A DNA stretch of 64,000 nucleotides, taken from the NCBI GenBank assembly GCA_003132665.1, contig PKYN01000002.1:115457-179456 (forward strand). Reading direction: 5' to 3'. The stretch's first letter is position 1. Each line of letters begins with the position of its first letter. This DNA comes from Actinomycetota bacterium. GTDB taxonomy: Bacteria > Actinomycetota > Thermoleophilia > Gaiellales > Gaiellaceae. Position numbers and translations under genes: made by a program. Under the pieces are notes generated by a model. It was not told the origin of the DNA. It was given only the letters and a program-made list of their open reading frames with translations, and did no database searches. This document shows, piece after piece, positions 16,839-25,270 of the stretch.

Positions 16839-18365
16839 TCAGCGACCCTCCCTCTCCAGACCGAGCTTTCCTTGCTCGACGGCGACGCTGAAGCGTCGTC
16901 CGGTCGTGCTCCGCTCGTAGAAGATCGCCCCGCCGGGGATGTGGACGTAGCCGATCCGCCTAGGCGCTAGCGAACTCGTACTTGATGCGAGGCGCTGTAT
17001 TTCGGTACCGAAGTAGCGTGAGATCGCGGAGTCGAGCGCGCGACCCGACAGCCTGCTGATCCTGCGCGTGTGCAACAAATGCACAAATAGCTCGAGATCG
17101 CCTGCCGCTGCCCGATTCATGAAATACCTCTTTCCGCGAGCGGTGAGAGGGATCTCCACCCCCCTATGCGCCGCAAGAGGATCGTGCCAGCGCCGCCCGT
17201 AATAGCCGCTGATCTCACAACCGGCGATCGGCATCGGAATGCCTCTGAGCACCATCGTCTGGCGCGACATCTGCGGCTGTAGCGACATCGAGAGCCCGGT
17301 CGGATCGCTTTCGTGATAGGGGCCGAAAAAAGCGAGACAGTCCCAGGCGGCACCCTGCTCGATCAGCGCCCGCACTCGTGCCGCGGCATGAGATGTGTCG
17401 ATCACGACGACGCCATTCTTGCCCGCCACAATGCTGACGCCCTCGGCCCTGCCACGCTGAAACGGCGGCTTCGGCACCGACGGAAGCCGCCAGGGAAGCT
17501 TGAGCGGCACCGGGGCCTGGCCCGGAGGCGCTTTGGTCGGCCGCTGAACTTCATGAAGTACGACCACGCGAGCGATCAGCTTTCCGTGCGAGTCGCGTGC
17601 GCTAACGGCCAATGGACGCGTACCGACCCGACGGTGGCCGGACGGCCTGCCCCAGAAGAAAAAGCCGGCGTTGATCGGCTCCGAAACGTAGACGAACGGA
17701 ACCTGCACGAAACTGTGATCCTCGTACTCGATACGGAGCGAAGCCGCGTTCTCGGCGAAGACGGTACCGCTGAGCTCGCCGTGGAACTGCGCGCGCGTAC
17801 CGGGGACGCGCTGCATACCACTCATCACCCCTAGGAGGTACGAGTTCACGTTACCGGCGGGCTCGCCGGGATAGCTACTCGGCGTGTGTCGCGCCGAGGC
17901 GCAGCTTCCGCCCATGCCAACGATTGTCCAGCAAAAGCCGCCTTTGCGGGTTGGCGCCACGTAGAGCACGTAATGCCTTCCGAAGGCCTTGAAGACAACG
18001 ACCTTCCGTGACTCCGAGGCGATGACCTGCGGATCCCAGCTCTTCGGTTGACCCAGGGACATATCGGCGAACTCCCGCTTGATCACAAACGGAGCGGTTT
18101 TGCCGTTGAAGGCGACATCTTTGCGCCCGATCCAATCGCGCAGCAGCCCAAACGCAGGCGTCGCGAACAAGATCACAAGGAGAAAGGCCAGTACAGCAGC
18201 CAGCACGAGCGCTCGTCTGTTCGCGAAGCGACGGGGACGTCGCCATTGCAGCGGAGGCGCAGCCACGACCCCCGAGCGGTAAAGAACATCGTCCCAGTCG
18301 CCGTGGGCTCCTGCGCAGTTGTCGACCAGTTGGTCGAGCCTCTCGAATAGAAGGGTGTCGCTCAT
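16839..18365 (-). CDS. Membrane anti-sigma-factor-like protein, single TM with large outer domain
   Basis: This 508-residue protein has a cytoplasmic N-terminus of about 48 residues, one membrane helix (ALVLAAVLAFLLVILFATPAFG) and an extracytoplasmic part of over 400 residues. Its ATG overlaps the stop of the ECF sigma gene (ATGA), so the two are translationally coupled. That arrangement suggests it regulates the sigma factor. No classical zinc-binding anti-sigma (HxxxCxxC) motif is present in the N-terminal segment. The outer domain has scattered Cys (FCWTIVGMGGSCAS) and could sense a signal. The family is not recognised; the anti-sigma role is inferred from position and topology. Confidence 0.7.
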   Translation of the reverse strand: MSDTLLFERLDQLVDNCAGAHGDWDDVLYRSGVVAAPPLQWRRPRRFANRRALVLAAVLAFLLVILFATPAFGLLRDWIGRKDVAFNGKTAPFVIKREFADMSLGQPKSWDPQVIASESRKVVVFKAFGRHYVLYVAPTRKGGFCWTIVGMGGSCASARHTPSSYPGEPAGNVNSYLLGVMSGMQRVPGTRAQFHGELSGTVFAENAASLRIEYEDHSFVQVPFVYVSEPINAGFFFWGRPSGHRRVGTRPLAVSARDSHGKLIARVVVLHEVQRPTKAPPGQAPVPLKLPWRLPSVPKPPFQRGRAEGVSIVAGKNGVVVIDTSHAAARVRALIEQGAAWDCLAFFGPYHESDPTGLSMSLQPQMSRQTMVLRGIPMPIAGCEISGYYGRRWHDPLAAHRGVEIPLTARGKRYFMNRAAAGDLELFVHLLHTRRISRLSGRALDSAISRYFGTEIQRLASSTSSLAPRRIGYVHIPGGAIFYERSTTGRRFSVAVEQGKLGLEREGR

Positions 18366-18838
18366 GCTCGCGCTCCTTCCAGGGTTTCGCGAAGTGACCG
18401 GTGAGCGGCGTGCAAGCTCGCCGAGACCGTGCCCCGCGCGATCCCCAGCACCTCACCGATCTGCTCGTAATCGAGGTCGGCGTAGTGGCGCAGGAAGAGC
18501 GCCTGACGCTGCCGCTCCGGTAAAGCCGCGGCGGCGGCGCGCAGCTCGGGCCAGGGCTCCGCGTGGCCGTTACTCGAGGCAAGATCCTGCGACCTCTCGA
18601 GCTCGGCCCGGCGGCGGCCTCTCTTCTGCTGCGTGCGGCCCGTGTTGATCACCATGCGCCAGATCCACGACTCGAGCGACCCTTCGCCACGGAACTCGTC
18701 CCGGTGCCGTATCGCCCGCGCAAAGGCCTCCTGCACGACGTCCGCCGCCGCCTCGCGCGACCCGACCGTCGCAAGGGCAAGCCGCAGGAAGCGCGGGTAG
18801 CGGTCGCGGTAGAGCTGTTCGAGCGATTCGATCGTCAT
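18362..18838 (-). CDS. ECF (sigma-70 family) RNA polymerase sigma factor
   Basis: Region 2 is seen in YPRFLRLALATVGSREAAADVVQEAFARAIRHRDEF with the SLESWIWRMVINTGR continuation. Region 4 follows in LPERQRQALFLRHYADLDYEQIGEVLGIARGTVSASLHAAHRSLRE. The track ORF extends to 18889; I prefer ATG 18838 (MTIESLEQLYRDRYP) because sigma-2 starts right after it, but no strong ribosome site separates the choices. It is the first gene of a two-gene unit with the membrane protein that likely holds it inactive. The regulon is unknown. Confidence 0.9.
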   Translation of the reverse strand: MTIESLEQLYRDRYPRFLRLALATVGSREAAADVVQEAFARAIRHRDEFRGEGSLESWIWRMVINTGRTQQKRGRRRAELERSQDLASSNGHAEPWPELRAAAAALPERQRQALFLRHYADLDYEQIGEVLGIARGTVSASLHAAHRSLRETLEGARA

Positions 18839-18980
18839 TGCGCCGACCCTACCGGCCTCGGGATCTCGATTCATCGCAGGTATAGACACGCGGGCGCCGC
18901 CACGTGTTTAGCTCGGACCGAACCTGCGTCCGGCTCGATTTCGCTCGCGCGAAAAACCGAGCCCGCCTATCATCACTTGG

Positions 18981-19409
18981 GTGAGGTATTCGCTCGTCGT
19001 CGCGGTCGCTCTGGTCGTTCTCGCGGGATCGGCGTCCGCTTCCTCGTCTTCAGGACTGAAGGGCTTTCAAACTCCCTCTCGGAATATCGTCTGCGGCGCC
19101 TATACGGGATCCCAACCGGCCTGGCTGCGCTGTGACATCTCGAGCGGTCTCAAGCCGAAGCCGTCCCGACCCAACGGCTGCGAGTTCGACTTCGGCGGGA
19201 CTCTCACGCTCGGCGCCACGGGGCGAGCCCGGATTGGTTGCGTCAGCGATGTGGTGTTGCCCAACCCGAACAAAGCACCGCTACTTGCCTACGGCAAGAC
19301 CTGGAGTTATGGGCCGTTCAAATGCCACTCGGCCAGGACCGGCCTAACCTGCCGCAACCTCAAAGGCCACGGCTTCTTCCTCAGCCGCGGGCGCTGGACA
19401 CGGCTCTAG
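18981..19409 (+). CDS. Secreted DUF6636-like cysteine-containing protein
   Basis: The 142-residue product has a short signal peptide (VVAVALVVLAGSASAS) and a mature domain with six Cys. The pattern FQTPSRNIVCGAY, LRCDI, GCEFD, IGCVSD, YGPFKCHS and GLTCRNLKGHGFFLS resembles what I recall of DUF6636 proteins of actinobacteria. These are exported and disulfide-rich, and have no known role. The GTG start lies in a short gap after the divergent sigma gene. Assignment to DUF6636 is from memory of the motif, not a search. Confidence 0.65.
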   Translation: MRYSLVVAVALVVLAGSASASSSSGLKGFQTPSRNIVCGAYTGSQPAWLRCDISSGLKPKPSRPNGCEFDFGGTLTLGATGRARIGCVSDVVLPNPNKAPLLAYGKTWSYGPFKCHSARTGLTCRNLKGHGFFLSRGRWTRL

Positions 19410-19560
19410 CAGGCACCTGACCGTTCGTCGGCCGCTTCGTGGCCCGAGCGCGCTCGACGTAGCCCTATCCGCCGCAGCTACCGTGGATCAGGTACCGGAA
19501 GAACACGTCCTCGAAAGACGACTGCGGCCATAGAAGGGGTTATCGACCGGTGAATCCTAG

Positions 19561-21213
19561 ATGCGTCTCCCCCCTTTCGACGAGAGCGCTACTCCTCTCT
19601 CGAAAGCCCGCGCCTTTAGCGGACGTTTATCGCGCGGTGGTCTCATCGACAGGATGAGCGGACTTCGAAGCGGTCGTCCGGTTCGCGCGCTGCCCGGGCA
19701 TGTTCGCTCCCGCTCAACTGCCTTCGTCGCCGTCCTTCTGGGCATGGTGGTGCTGCCGCTCAGCGGCGCGATCGCTTCGTCCCCGGCGGCGAGAACGGCG
19801 CCCGGGCTGGGTAGGCTCGCCGCCAGGCTGGACGCCACGAGATTGGCGCCCGTCCAGGCAAGCGAAATCCGACTCAGCTACCGGTTCTTGAGCCGGAGCG
19901 CTCACTTCTCATACGTGCTTCAGCGCAAACGGGGAGCACGCTGGATCGCGCTTCGCGCCGTCGCGCGCAAGGGGAACTTCGAGGGCACTCACGTTACGAC
20001 CCTCGAGCGCATCTTCGGCCAAAGCGCGATCCAATCCGGCAGCTACCGCCTGCGCCTCCGCGCCGATCGCAACGTCGTCTCGCTCAGATTCTCGGTCTTC
20101 GCCGCCGAGCCAGTCGCCGACGCCACAGGCGTCAGCGCGGGCGGCAGACTGACCTGCATCCTCGTTGGCGGCGGCGGCGTCAAGTGTTGGGGCGATAACT
20201 TCGACGGCGAGCTCGGGAACAGCACTCTGATGAATAGCTCGACGCCGGTCTCGGTGCGCGGCATCACGGGCGCGATCGCCGTGAACAGCGGTTACAAGCA
20301 CTCCTGCGCGATCTTTCCCGCCGGGACGATCAGTTGCTGGGGTACCAACGACGTGGGCGAGCTCGGCAACGGCACGCTGGCGAGCAGCTCAACCCCGATT
20401 TCGGTGGGCGGGCTCAGCGGCGTCGTCGCGAGCAGCTCCGGCGCGGCTCACACCTGCGCGCTGCTCACGGGCGGCTCACTCTACTGCTGGGGCGACAACC
20501 AGTTCGGAGAGCTCGGCACGGGCGCTCTGATCCGAAGCAGGCCCTTTGGGATCTCGAGCCCCGTGCAGGTCGCCGCCGTCTCGAATGCCGTCGGCGTCAG
20601 CGCCGGCTTCCTGAACACCTGTGCGCTCATCTCCGGCGGCTCGATCGAATGCTGGGGTTACAACCACGACGGTCAGACCGGACACGGAAAAGCCAACCAC
20701 ATATGGCCGTACGCCAATCCGTCGCCCGAGCGTGTCTACGGAATCACGAACGCTGTCTCGATCAGCTCCGGAGCTTTCGACACCTGCGCTCTCGTCGCCG
20801 GCGGCACAGTCAAGTGCTGGGGTTTCATCGCGGCCACAGATACCGGCTCCAAACCCCTGCTGGACAGCGCCATACCGGTGCAGGCGGCGGGCATCAAGAA
20901 CGCCGTCTCGATCAGCTCCGGCGGCGTTCACAACTGCGCCCTGATCGCCGGCGGCACCGTCAAGTGCTGGGGAGCGGATCAGTTCGGGCAGCTCGGTGAC
21001 GGGAAGCTGCAGGACAGCGCCAAGCCCGTTACGGTGATCGGAATCAAGCATGCCGTCTCGATCAGCTCCGGCGTCCGTCACACCTGCGCGGTTCTCGCCA
21101 GCGGCGCGGTCAAGTGCTGGGGCGGGAACGACGAGGGCGAGCTCGGTTCCGGCACCCTGACGACAAGCTCGGTTCCGCTCAGCGTCGTTCAGCCGACCAC
21201 GAGCCGACCGTAG
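19561..21213 (+). CDS. Secreted RCC1-repeat protein with 7 repeats (one propeller)
   Basis: The product has 550 residues. The N-terminal part contains a signal-anchor stretch (TAFVAVLLGMVVLPLSGAIAS) and then a domain like that of the 14-repeat protein (LSYRFLSRSAHFSYVLQRK). Exactly seven repeats follow, each with a CWG core: KCWGDNFDGELG, SCWGTNDVGELG, YCWGDNQFGELG, ECWGYNHDGQTG, KCWGFIAATDTG, KCWGADQFGQLG and KCWGGNDEGELG. Seven is the blade number of one RCC1 propeller. The alternative start at 19654 (MSGLRSGRPVR) would give a more usual signal peptide. It is a paralogue of the gene at 11214. Function unknown. Confidence 0.87.
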   Translation: MRLPPFDESATPLSKARAFSGRLSRGGLIDRMSGLRSGRPVRALPGHVRSRSTAFVAVLLGMVVLPLSGAIASSPAARTAPGLGRLAARLDATRLAPVQASEIRLSYRFLSRSAHFSYVLQRKRGARWIALRAVARKGNFEGTHVTTLERIFGQSAIQSGSYRLRLRADRNVVSLRFSVFAAEPVADATGVSAGGRLTCILVGGGGVKCWGDNFDGELGNSTLMNSSTPVSVRGITGAIAVNSGYKHSCAIFPAGTISCWGTNDVGELGNGTLASSSTPISVGGLSGVVASSSGAAHTCALLTGGSLYCWGDNQFGELGTGALIRSRPFGISSPVQVAAVSNAVGVSAGFLNTCALISGGSIECWGYNHDGQTGHGKANHIWPYANPSPERVYGITNAVSISSGAFDTCALVAGGTVKCWGFIAATDTGSKPLLDSAIPVQAAGIKNAVSISSGGVHNCALIAGGTVKCWGADQFGQLGDGKLQDSAKPVTVIGIKHAVSISSGVRHTCAVLASGAVKCWGGNDEGELGSGTLTTSSVPLSVVQPTTSRP

Positions 21214-21305
21214 AGCGCGGCGAGAGGACGGGCGCCGAACTGCTCTGGGCAGTGAGTTGACGCTTCTCGCACCTGCAGTTGCGCCGATCGTTAGGATCGT
21301 CGGCG

Positions 21306-21848
21306 ATGATCGCCTCGTTTTTCTGGTACCTGCTTCCCGTCTGGGTTCTGCTCTTCCTCCTGCTCCTGCTCGGAGTCTTCGCCATCCTGAGCCGGATCAA
21401 GGGCGGCCGCTACGCCCGGCCGATCATCGCCGGGCTGATGAAGGTTCCGCTGCTCGGGCGCGGACTGAGGAGTCTTTCGGAATCGGCCATGGAGCGCTCG
21501 AACCCGCTGCTCGCCAGCGCGATCAAGAAGCTCGAACGGGCCGGTGCGATGCGCGACCCCCAGCGGATGCAGCGAGCCCTTTCGCTGCTCTCCTCCGCCG
21601 AGCGGCGCGCCTGGATGGAAGCTGCTGACCAGCAGCAGCAAAGCTCCGGCTCGGACGTGTCCAACCGGCAGATCCGTCGCAAGTTGGAGCGCCAAGGCCT
21701 GCAGCAGAAAAGCGCCAAGGACAAGGCGAAGGACAAGTCCAAGGACAAGCGCAAGGGCAAGAAAAAGAAGAAGGGCGAGGCCGAGGAAGAGCGCCGCGGC
21801 CCGCAGGGACGCAAGCGCGGGAAGCCCGGTCGCAAGCGCGGCCGCTAA
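21306..21848 (+). CDS. Small membrane-anchored protein with a very basic C-terminal tail
   Basis: The product has 180 residues from ATG 21306 (MIASFFWYLLPVW). One hydrophobic helix (WVLLFLLLLLGVFAIL) is followed by a soluble helical part and a Gln/Ser stretch (DQQQQSSGSD). It ends in a long Lys/Arg tail (KDKAKDKSKDKRKGKKKKKG and PGRKRGR). Such tails bind acidic polymers such as nucleic acids, teichoic acids or phospholipid head groups. I do not recognise a named family. It is convergent with ispF. Confidence 0.65.
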   Translation: MIASFFWYLLPVWVLLFLLLLLGVFAILSRIKGGRYARPIIAGLMKVPLLGRGLRSLSESAMERSNPLLASAIKKLERAGAMRDPQRMQRALSLLSSAERRAWMEAADQQQQSSGSDVSNRQIRRKLERQGLQQKSAKDKAKDKSKDKRKGKKKKKGEAEEERRGPQGRKRGKPGRKRGR

Positions 21849-21881
21849 TAGGTCGGCGCCACTACTCCTCGGGGCAGGCCC

Positions 21882-22361
21882 TTACCGCTCGAGCAGCGCC
21901 ACGGCCTGAGCCGCCAGGCCCTCGCCGCGACCCGCGAATCCGAGCCGATCGGTGGTCGTGGCCCGTACGGTCACCCGCCCCGGCTCGAGCGCAAGCGCGG
22001 CGGCCAGACGCTCCTGCATCTCCGCGCGTCGCTCTGCAATCCGCGGCTCCTCGCCGACAAGGATGCAGTCGGCGTTGACCAGTGCCCAGCCTGCGCCGCG
22101 CACCTCGCCGTAGGCACGGGCGAGCAGGTCGAGCGAGTCGGCGCCCTTCCAGCGCTCGTCGCTGGAGGGAAAGAGCGAGCCGATGTCGCTCAACCCGGCC
22201 GCCCCGAGCAGGGCGTCGATCAGCGCGTGCGCGATCACGTCACCGTCGGAGTGCCCGGCGAGGCCGCGCGGATGCTCGAAAGCGACGCCGCCCAGCACGA
22301 GCGGAACGCCGGCCGCGAAAGCGTGGGCGTCGATACCGATTCCTACCCTGAGCTCGCTCAT
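21882..22361 (-). CDS. ispF: 2-C-methyl-D-erythritol 2,4-cyclodiphosphate synthase
   Basis: IspF makes the cyclic diphosphate in the MEP isoprenoid pathway. The 159-residue length is normal. Metal-binding and active-site motifs are present: GIGIDAHAF, LGGVAFEH, GHSDGDVIAHALIDALLGAAGLSDIGSLFP and the C-terminal TTTDRLGFAGRGEG. Its start overlaps the end of ispD by 4 bases, so the two are coupled. Homotrimer, cytoplasmic. Confidence 0.96.
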   Translation of the reverse strand: MSELRVGIGIDAHAFAAGVPLVLGGVAFEHPRGLAGHSDGDVIAHALIDALLGAAGLSDIGSLFPSSDERWKGADSLDLLARAYGEVRGAGWALVNADCILVGEEPRIAERRAEMQERLAAALALEPGRVTVRATTTDRLGFAGRGEGLAAQAVALLER

Positions 22362-23047
22362 CCGTCTTCCTTGGCGAGCCAGCTCTCGACCAGGGCCAGA
22401 TCGTCAGTCGTGGTCACCTTGTGCAGGCGCCGCTCGCCCTCGACCCAGCGGACGCGACCACCCTGCCCTTCGACCAGCGTCGAGCAGTCGGTCGCCTCGT
22501 TGTGCTCGGCGGCGTAGGCGGCGCGGAGCGCCTGGGCGCGAAAAGCCTGCGGCGTCTGGACGGCGACGAGCGAGCTGCGCTCGAGTGTCTCGACGATGAG
22601 CTCCTTCTCGACGCGCTTGATCGTGTCGGAGACCGGCAGCGCCGGCACGACCGCGTCCCAACCCTGCTCCAGCGGCGCCAACACTCGCTCCACGACCTCC
22701 GCGCTCACCAGCGGTCGGGCGGCATCGTGAACGAGCACGTGCTCGACCTCGGCGGGAATCTCCGTCAGGGCCAGGCTGACGCTCTCGCCACGCTCGCGGC
22801 CTCCTCGCACGACCGCGCTCACCTTGTCGCAGCCGAGTTCTTCGGCGAGCAGGATGGTGGCCTCCTCCCAGCCGGGCGGAGCCGCCACAACCAGGCCGGC
22901 GATCAAATCGCAGTCGTCGAGCCGTTGCAGGCTCTCGGCCAGGAGAGGTCGCCCGGCGAGGGCGGCAAAAGCTTTCGGGCGCGTGCCGGCGAGCCGCTTC
23001 CCAGCCCCGGCGGCGCAAACGACGACCCAGGCCGATGCGCTCGTCAT
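22358..23047 (-). CDS. ispD: 2-C-methyl-D-erythritol 4-phosphate cytidylyltransferase
   Basis: IspD transfers CMP to methylerythritol phosphate, two steps before IspF. The 229-residue protein has the nucleotide-binding start VVCAAGAGKRLAGTRPKAFAALAGRPLL. It also has VLVHDAARPLVSAEVVERVL and TPQAFRAQALRAAY, which are conserved substrate-binding parts. Start: ATG at 23047. It lies 49 bases downstream of carD, in the same direction, so carD-ispD-ispF may be one transcript, an order common in actinobacteria. Confidence 0.95.
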   Translation of the reverse strand: MTSASAWVVVCAAGAGKRLAGTRPKAFAALAGRPLLAESLQRLDDCDLIAGLVVAAPPGWEEATILLAEELGCDKVSAVVRGGRERGESVSLALTEIPAEVEHVLVHDAARPLVSAEVVERVLAPLEQGWDAVVPALPVSDTIKRVEKELIVETLERSSLVAVQTPQAFRAQALRAAYAAEHNEATDCSTLVEGQGGRVRWVEGERRLHKVTTTDDLALVESWLAKEDG

Positions 23048-23096
23048 AGGCGATCCAGGGGACGCTGCCCCGCCGACGGTAAACCGACCACCGCGG

Positions 23097-23639
23097 CTAG
23101 ACGGAAGCTACTACCGCTTCCGGCTCCGTTTTGCTCGAGCTCCGCGACGCCTTCTTGCCGTTTCTGGCCAGCACGTTCTCCAGCCACGCGGCCGCCTCTT
23201 CTTCGTTCAGATCGAGCGCGTACATCAGCTCGCTGGAAAGAATCTTCTTGGCCTTCACGAACATCTGCTTTTCGCCGGTCGAGAGACCCTTCTCGAAATC
23301 GCGTAGAGAGAGGTTTTGTACGACTTCCGACAGTTCGAGGATATCGCCCGTCTTCATCTTGTCGCGGTTGTGCTTGAAGCGGCGATTCCAGTTCTTCGGC
23401 ATCTCGGTCTTGCCGGCCGTGAGCGCGATGATGACGCTGTCGATCTCGGCCTCTTCGATCACCGGGCGCAGTCCAACCCGCTCGGCGTTCTCGCTCGGAA
23501 CTTGGACGGTCATGTCGTTGTGAAGGATCCTGATCGTCAGGTACTCGCGCTTCTGACCGAGCACCGTTCGCATCTCCTTCTCGACCACCGTCCCCGCACC
23601 GTGATGCGGGTACACGACTTTTTCGCCAATATCAAACAA
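23097..23639 (-). CDS. carD: CarD-family transcription regulator
   Basis: CarD binds the RNA polymerase beta subunit and the upstream edge of promoter bubbles, stabilising open complexes. The 180-residue protein begins MFDIGEKVVYPHHGAGTVVEKE, the CarD/TRCF RNA-polymerase-interacting Tudor-like domain. It has a C-terminal helical domain (LSEVVQNLSLRDFEKGLSTGEKQMFVKAKKIL) with ELMYALDLNEEEA. The start codon is TTG at 23639, with GGGAG 6 bases upstream. An extra C-terminal Lys/Ser stretch (KKASRSSSKTEPEAVV) follows. The hairpins upstream may control its expression. Confidence 0.95.
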   Translation of the reverse strand: MFDIGEKVVYPHHGAGTVVEKEMRTVLGQKREYLTIRILHNDMTVQVPSENAERVGLRPVIEEAEIDSVIIALTAGKTEMPKNWNRRFKHNRDKMKTGDILELSEVVQNLSLRDFEKGLSTGEKQMFVKAKKILSSELMYALDLNEEEAAAWLENVLARNGKKASRSSSKTEPEAVVASV

Positions 23640-23673
23640 GCGACACTCCCTCTCGAGCTGTGTTCGCGAAAAG

Positions 23674-23697
23674 GCCGGCGGTGCTACTACCGCCGGC
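23674..23697 (-). terminator. GC hairpin followed by TTTT in the carD leader
   Basis: Read on the minus strand, GCCGGCGGT and ACCGCCGGC form a perfect 9-bp stem around a 6-base loop, followed at once by C-TTTT. It sits about 35 bases upstream of the carD start codon. It could be an intrinsic terminator after radA or an attenuator in the carD leader. Confidence 0.6.
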
Positions 23698-23735
23698 TGA
23701 ATATTGCTTCATGATAGCAAAAAACGCTGGAAAAC

Positions 23736-23751
23736 GCACCTTTTCAGGTGC
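23736..23751 (-). terminator. GAAA-loop hairpin with T-run after radA
   Basis: On the minus strand GCACCT-GAAA-AGGTGC is a perfect 6-bp stem with a GNRA-type tetraloop, followed by GTTTT. It lies 70-85 bases after the radA stop codon and is a good candidate for the radA terminator. Confidence 0.6.
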
Positions 23752-23820
23752 ACTCACAGAAAATCCCTGCTCAGACAGCGTTTCGAAATACGAGCCCGCT
23801 CGCCGACATCGAGTCACTCA

Positions 23821-25185
23821 TCAAAGAGCCGGGTCGGCTCCATCCCGCTGTGATTCCAGCCCCAGCGCCAGCGCTTTCCCGAGCCTGACCACCTCGATCA
23901 ACTCCAGGCCTGCCCCGCTCTTGACGCTGCCCTGACAGACGAGAGCGCACTCCAACCCGAGCTTGGCGCACTCTCCCGCGCGTCGAGCGGTTTGGGTCGC
24001 GGCGCGTAGGCGCCCGGTCAAACCGATCTCGGCGAAGGCCGCGAGCCCCGGGCGAACCGGCACGCCCCGCGCCGCCGAGGCGATGGCCAGCGCGATCGCC
24101 AGATCGGCGCCCGGCTCCTCGATCCGCACGCCGCCGGCGACATTGACGAACACGTCGGCCTGCCCGAGCGCCACGCGCGCATGGCGCGAAAGAACGGCCA
24201 CGATCATCGCGAGACGCTTCGGATCGACGCCGGTGCCGACGCGGCGCGGCATGGCCAGCTCGCTCCTGGCCACAAGGGCCTGGATCTCGAGCAGAATCGG
24301 GCGCGAGCCCTCGAGCGTGCAGGCCACCGCGGCTCCAACCTCGCCGGGCTCTGTGCGCCCGAAGAGCGCCGAGGCATCCGGAATCCCGACTAGGCCGGCG
24401 GAGGTCATCTCGAAGACACCGAGCTCGTTGGTCGAGCCGAAGCGATTCTTGGTTGCGCGCAGAATGCGGTGCTCGTGGTAGCGGTCGCCTTCGAACTGCA
24501 GTACGCAGTCGACCAGGTGCTCGAGCACGCGCGGCCCGGCCACGGTGCCGTCCTTGGTCACGTGCCCGACGAGAAACACGGCGATGCCGTTTTCCTTGGC
24601 CAGGCGCATCAGGCGCGAGGCCGCCTCGCGCACCTGTGCCACCGAGCCCGGCACCGAGCCCAGGCCCGACGAGTAGAGAGCCTGCACCGAGTCGATCACG
24701 CAGACCTCGGGTCGCTCGCGCTCGAGCACCTCACAGACCGTATCTAGCTCGGTCTCGGCCAGAATCTCGATCTTGCCCGCCCCGCCCAGGCGCTCGGCCC
24801 GCAGCCTGACCTGAGCCGCCGATTCCTCGCCCGAGACGAGCAGGCCGCGGCGCTTCTCGGCGATCGCGCGCAGCGCGGCCAAAAGCAGTGTCGACTTTCC
24901 GATTCCGGGCTCGCCGCCGACGAGCACGAGCGAGGCCGGCACCAGCCCGCCGCCGAGCACGCGATCGAGCTCGGGCACGCCGGTCGGGATGCGGTCGCTC
25001 TCATTCGCTTCGACCTCGACCAGGCGCAGCAGCGGCCTTTGTACTCGCGGCGCGCTTGCGGGGATCCTTTCGATTACCTCCTCGGTCAGCGTGCCGTAGT
25101 TCTCACAACTCGGGCAGCGCCCGAGCCAGCGCCCGGTCGAGTAGCCGCATTCCGTGCACGAGAACTGAACAGCCGTCTTTGCCAC
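23821..25185 (-). CDS. radA: DNA repair protein RadA
   Basis: The 454-residue protein has the RadA order of domains. First is an N-terminal C4 zinc finger (CTECGYSTGRWLGRCPSC). A RecA-like ATPase follows, with Walker A GEPGIGKST, the RadA-specific KNRFGSTNE motif and the conserved EIGLTGRLR. A Lon-protease-like C-terminal domain closes it. RadA promotes branch migration and recombination intermediate processing. It is upstream of carD with two hairpins between. Length and motifs are normal. Confidence 0.96.
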   Translation of the reverse strand: MAKTAVQFSCTECGYSTGRWLGRCPSCENYGTLTEEVIERIPASAPRVQRPLLRLVEVEANESDRIPTGVPELDRVLGGGLVPASLVLVGGEPGIGKSTLLLAALRAIAEKRRGLLVSGEESAAQVRLRAERLGGAGKIEILAETELDTVCEVLERERPEVCVIDSVQALYSSGLGSVPGSVAQVREAASRLMRLAKENGIAVFLVGHVTKDGTVAGPRVLEHLVDCVLQFEGDRYHEHRILRATKNRFGSTNELGVFEMTSAGLVGIPDASALFGRTEPGEVGAAVACTLEGSRPILLEIQALVARSELAMPRRVGTGVDPKRLAMIVAVLSRHARVALGQADVFVNVAGGVRIEEPGADLAIALAIASAARGVPVRPGLAAFAEIGLTGRLRAATQTARRAGECAKLGLECALVCQGSVKSGAGLELIEVVRLGKALALGLESQRDGADPAL

Positions 25186-25270
25186 GAAGCGAGTCTACGC
25201 AGGGGCGCAGACAGCGACCGTGCCGACTCCGTGACTTCTCCCGTCCTGCGCGCGGCGGCTCGCGCCGGGC

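Noticed and set aside
19540-19552. 13-mer TTATCGACCGGTG also present at 29206
   Set aside because: Only two copies, in unrelated contexts; could be chance.
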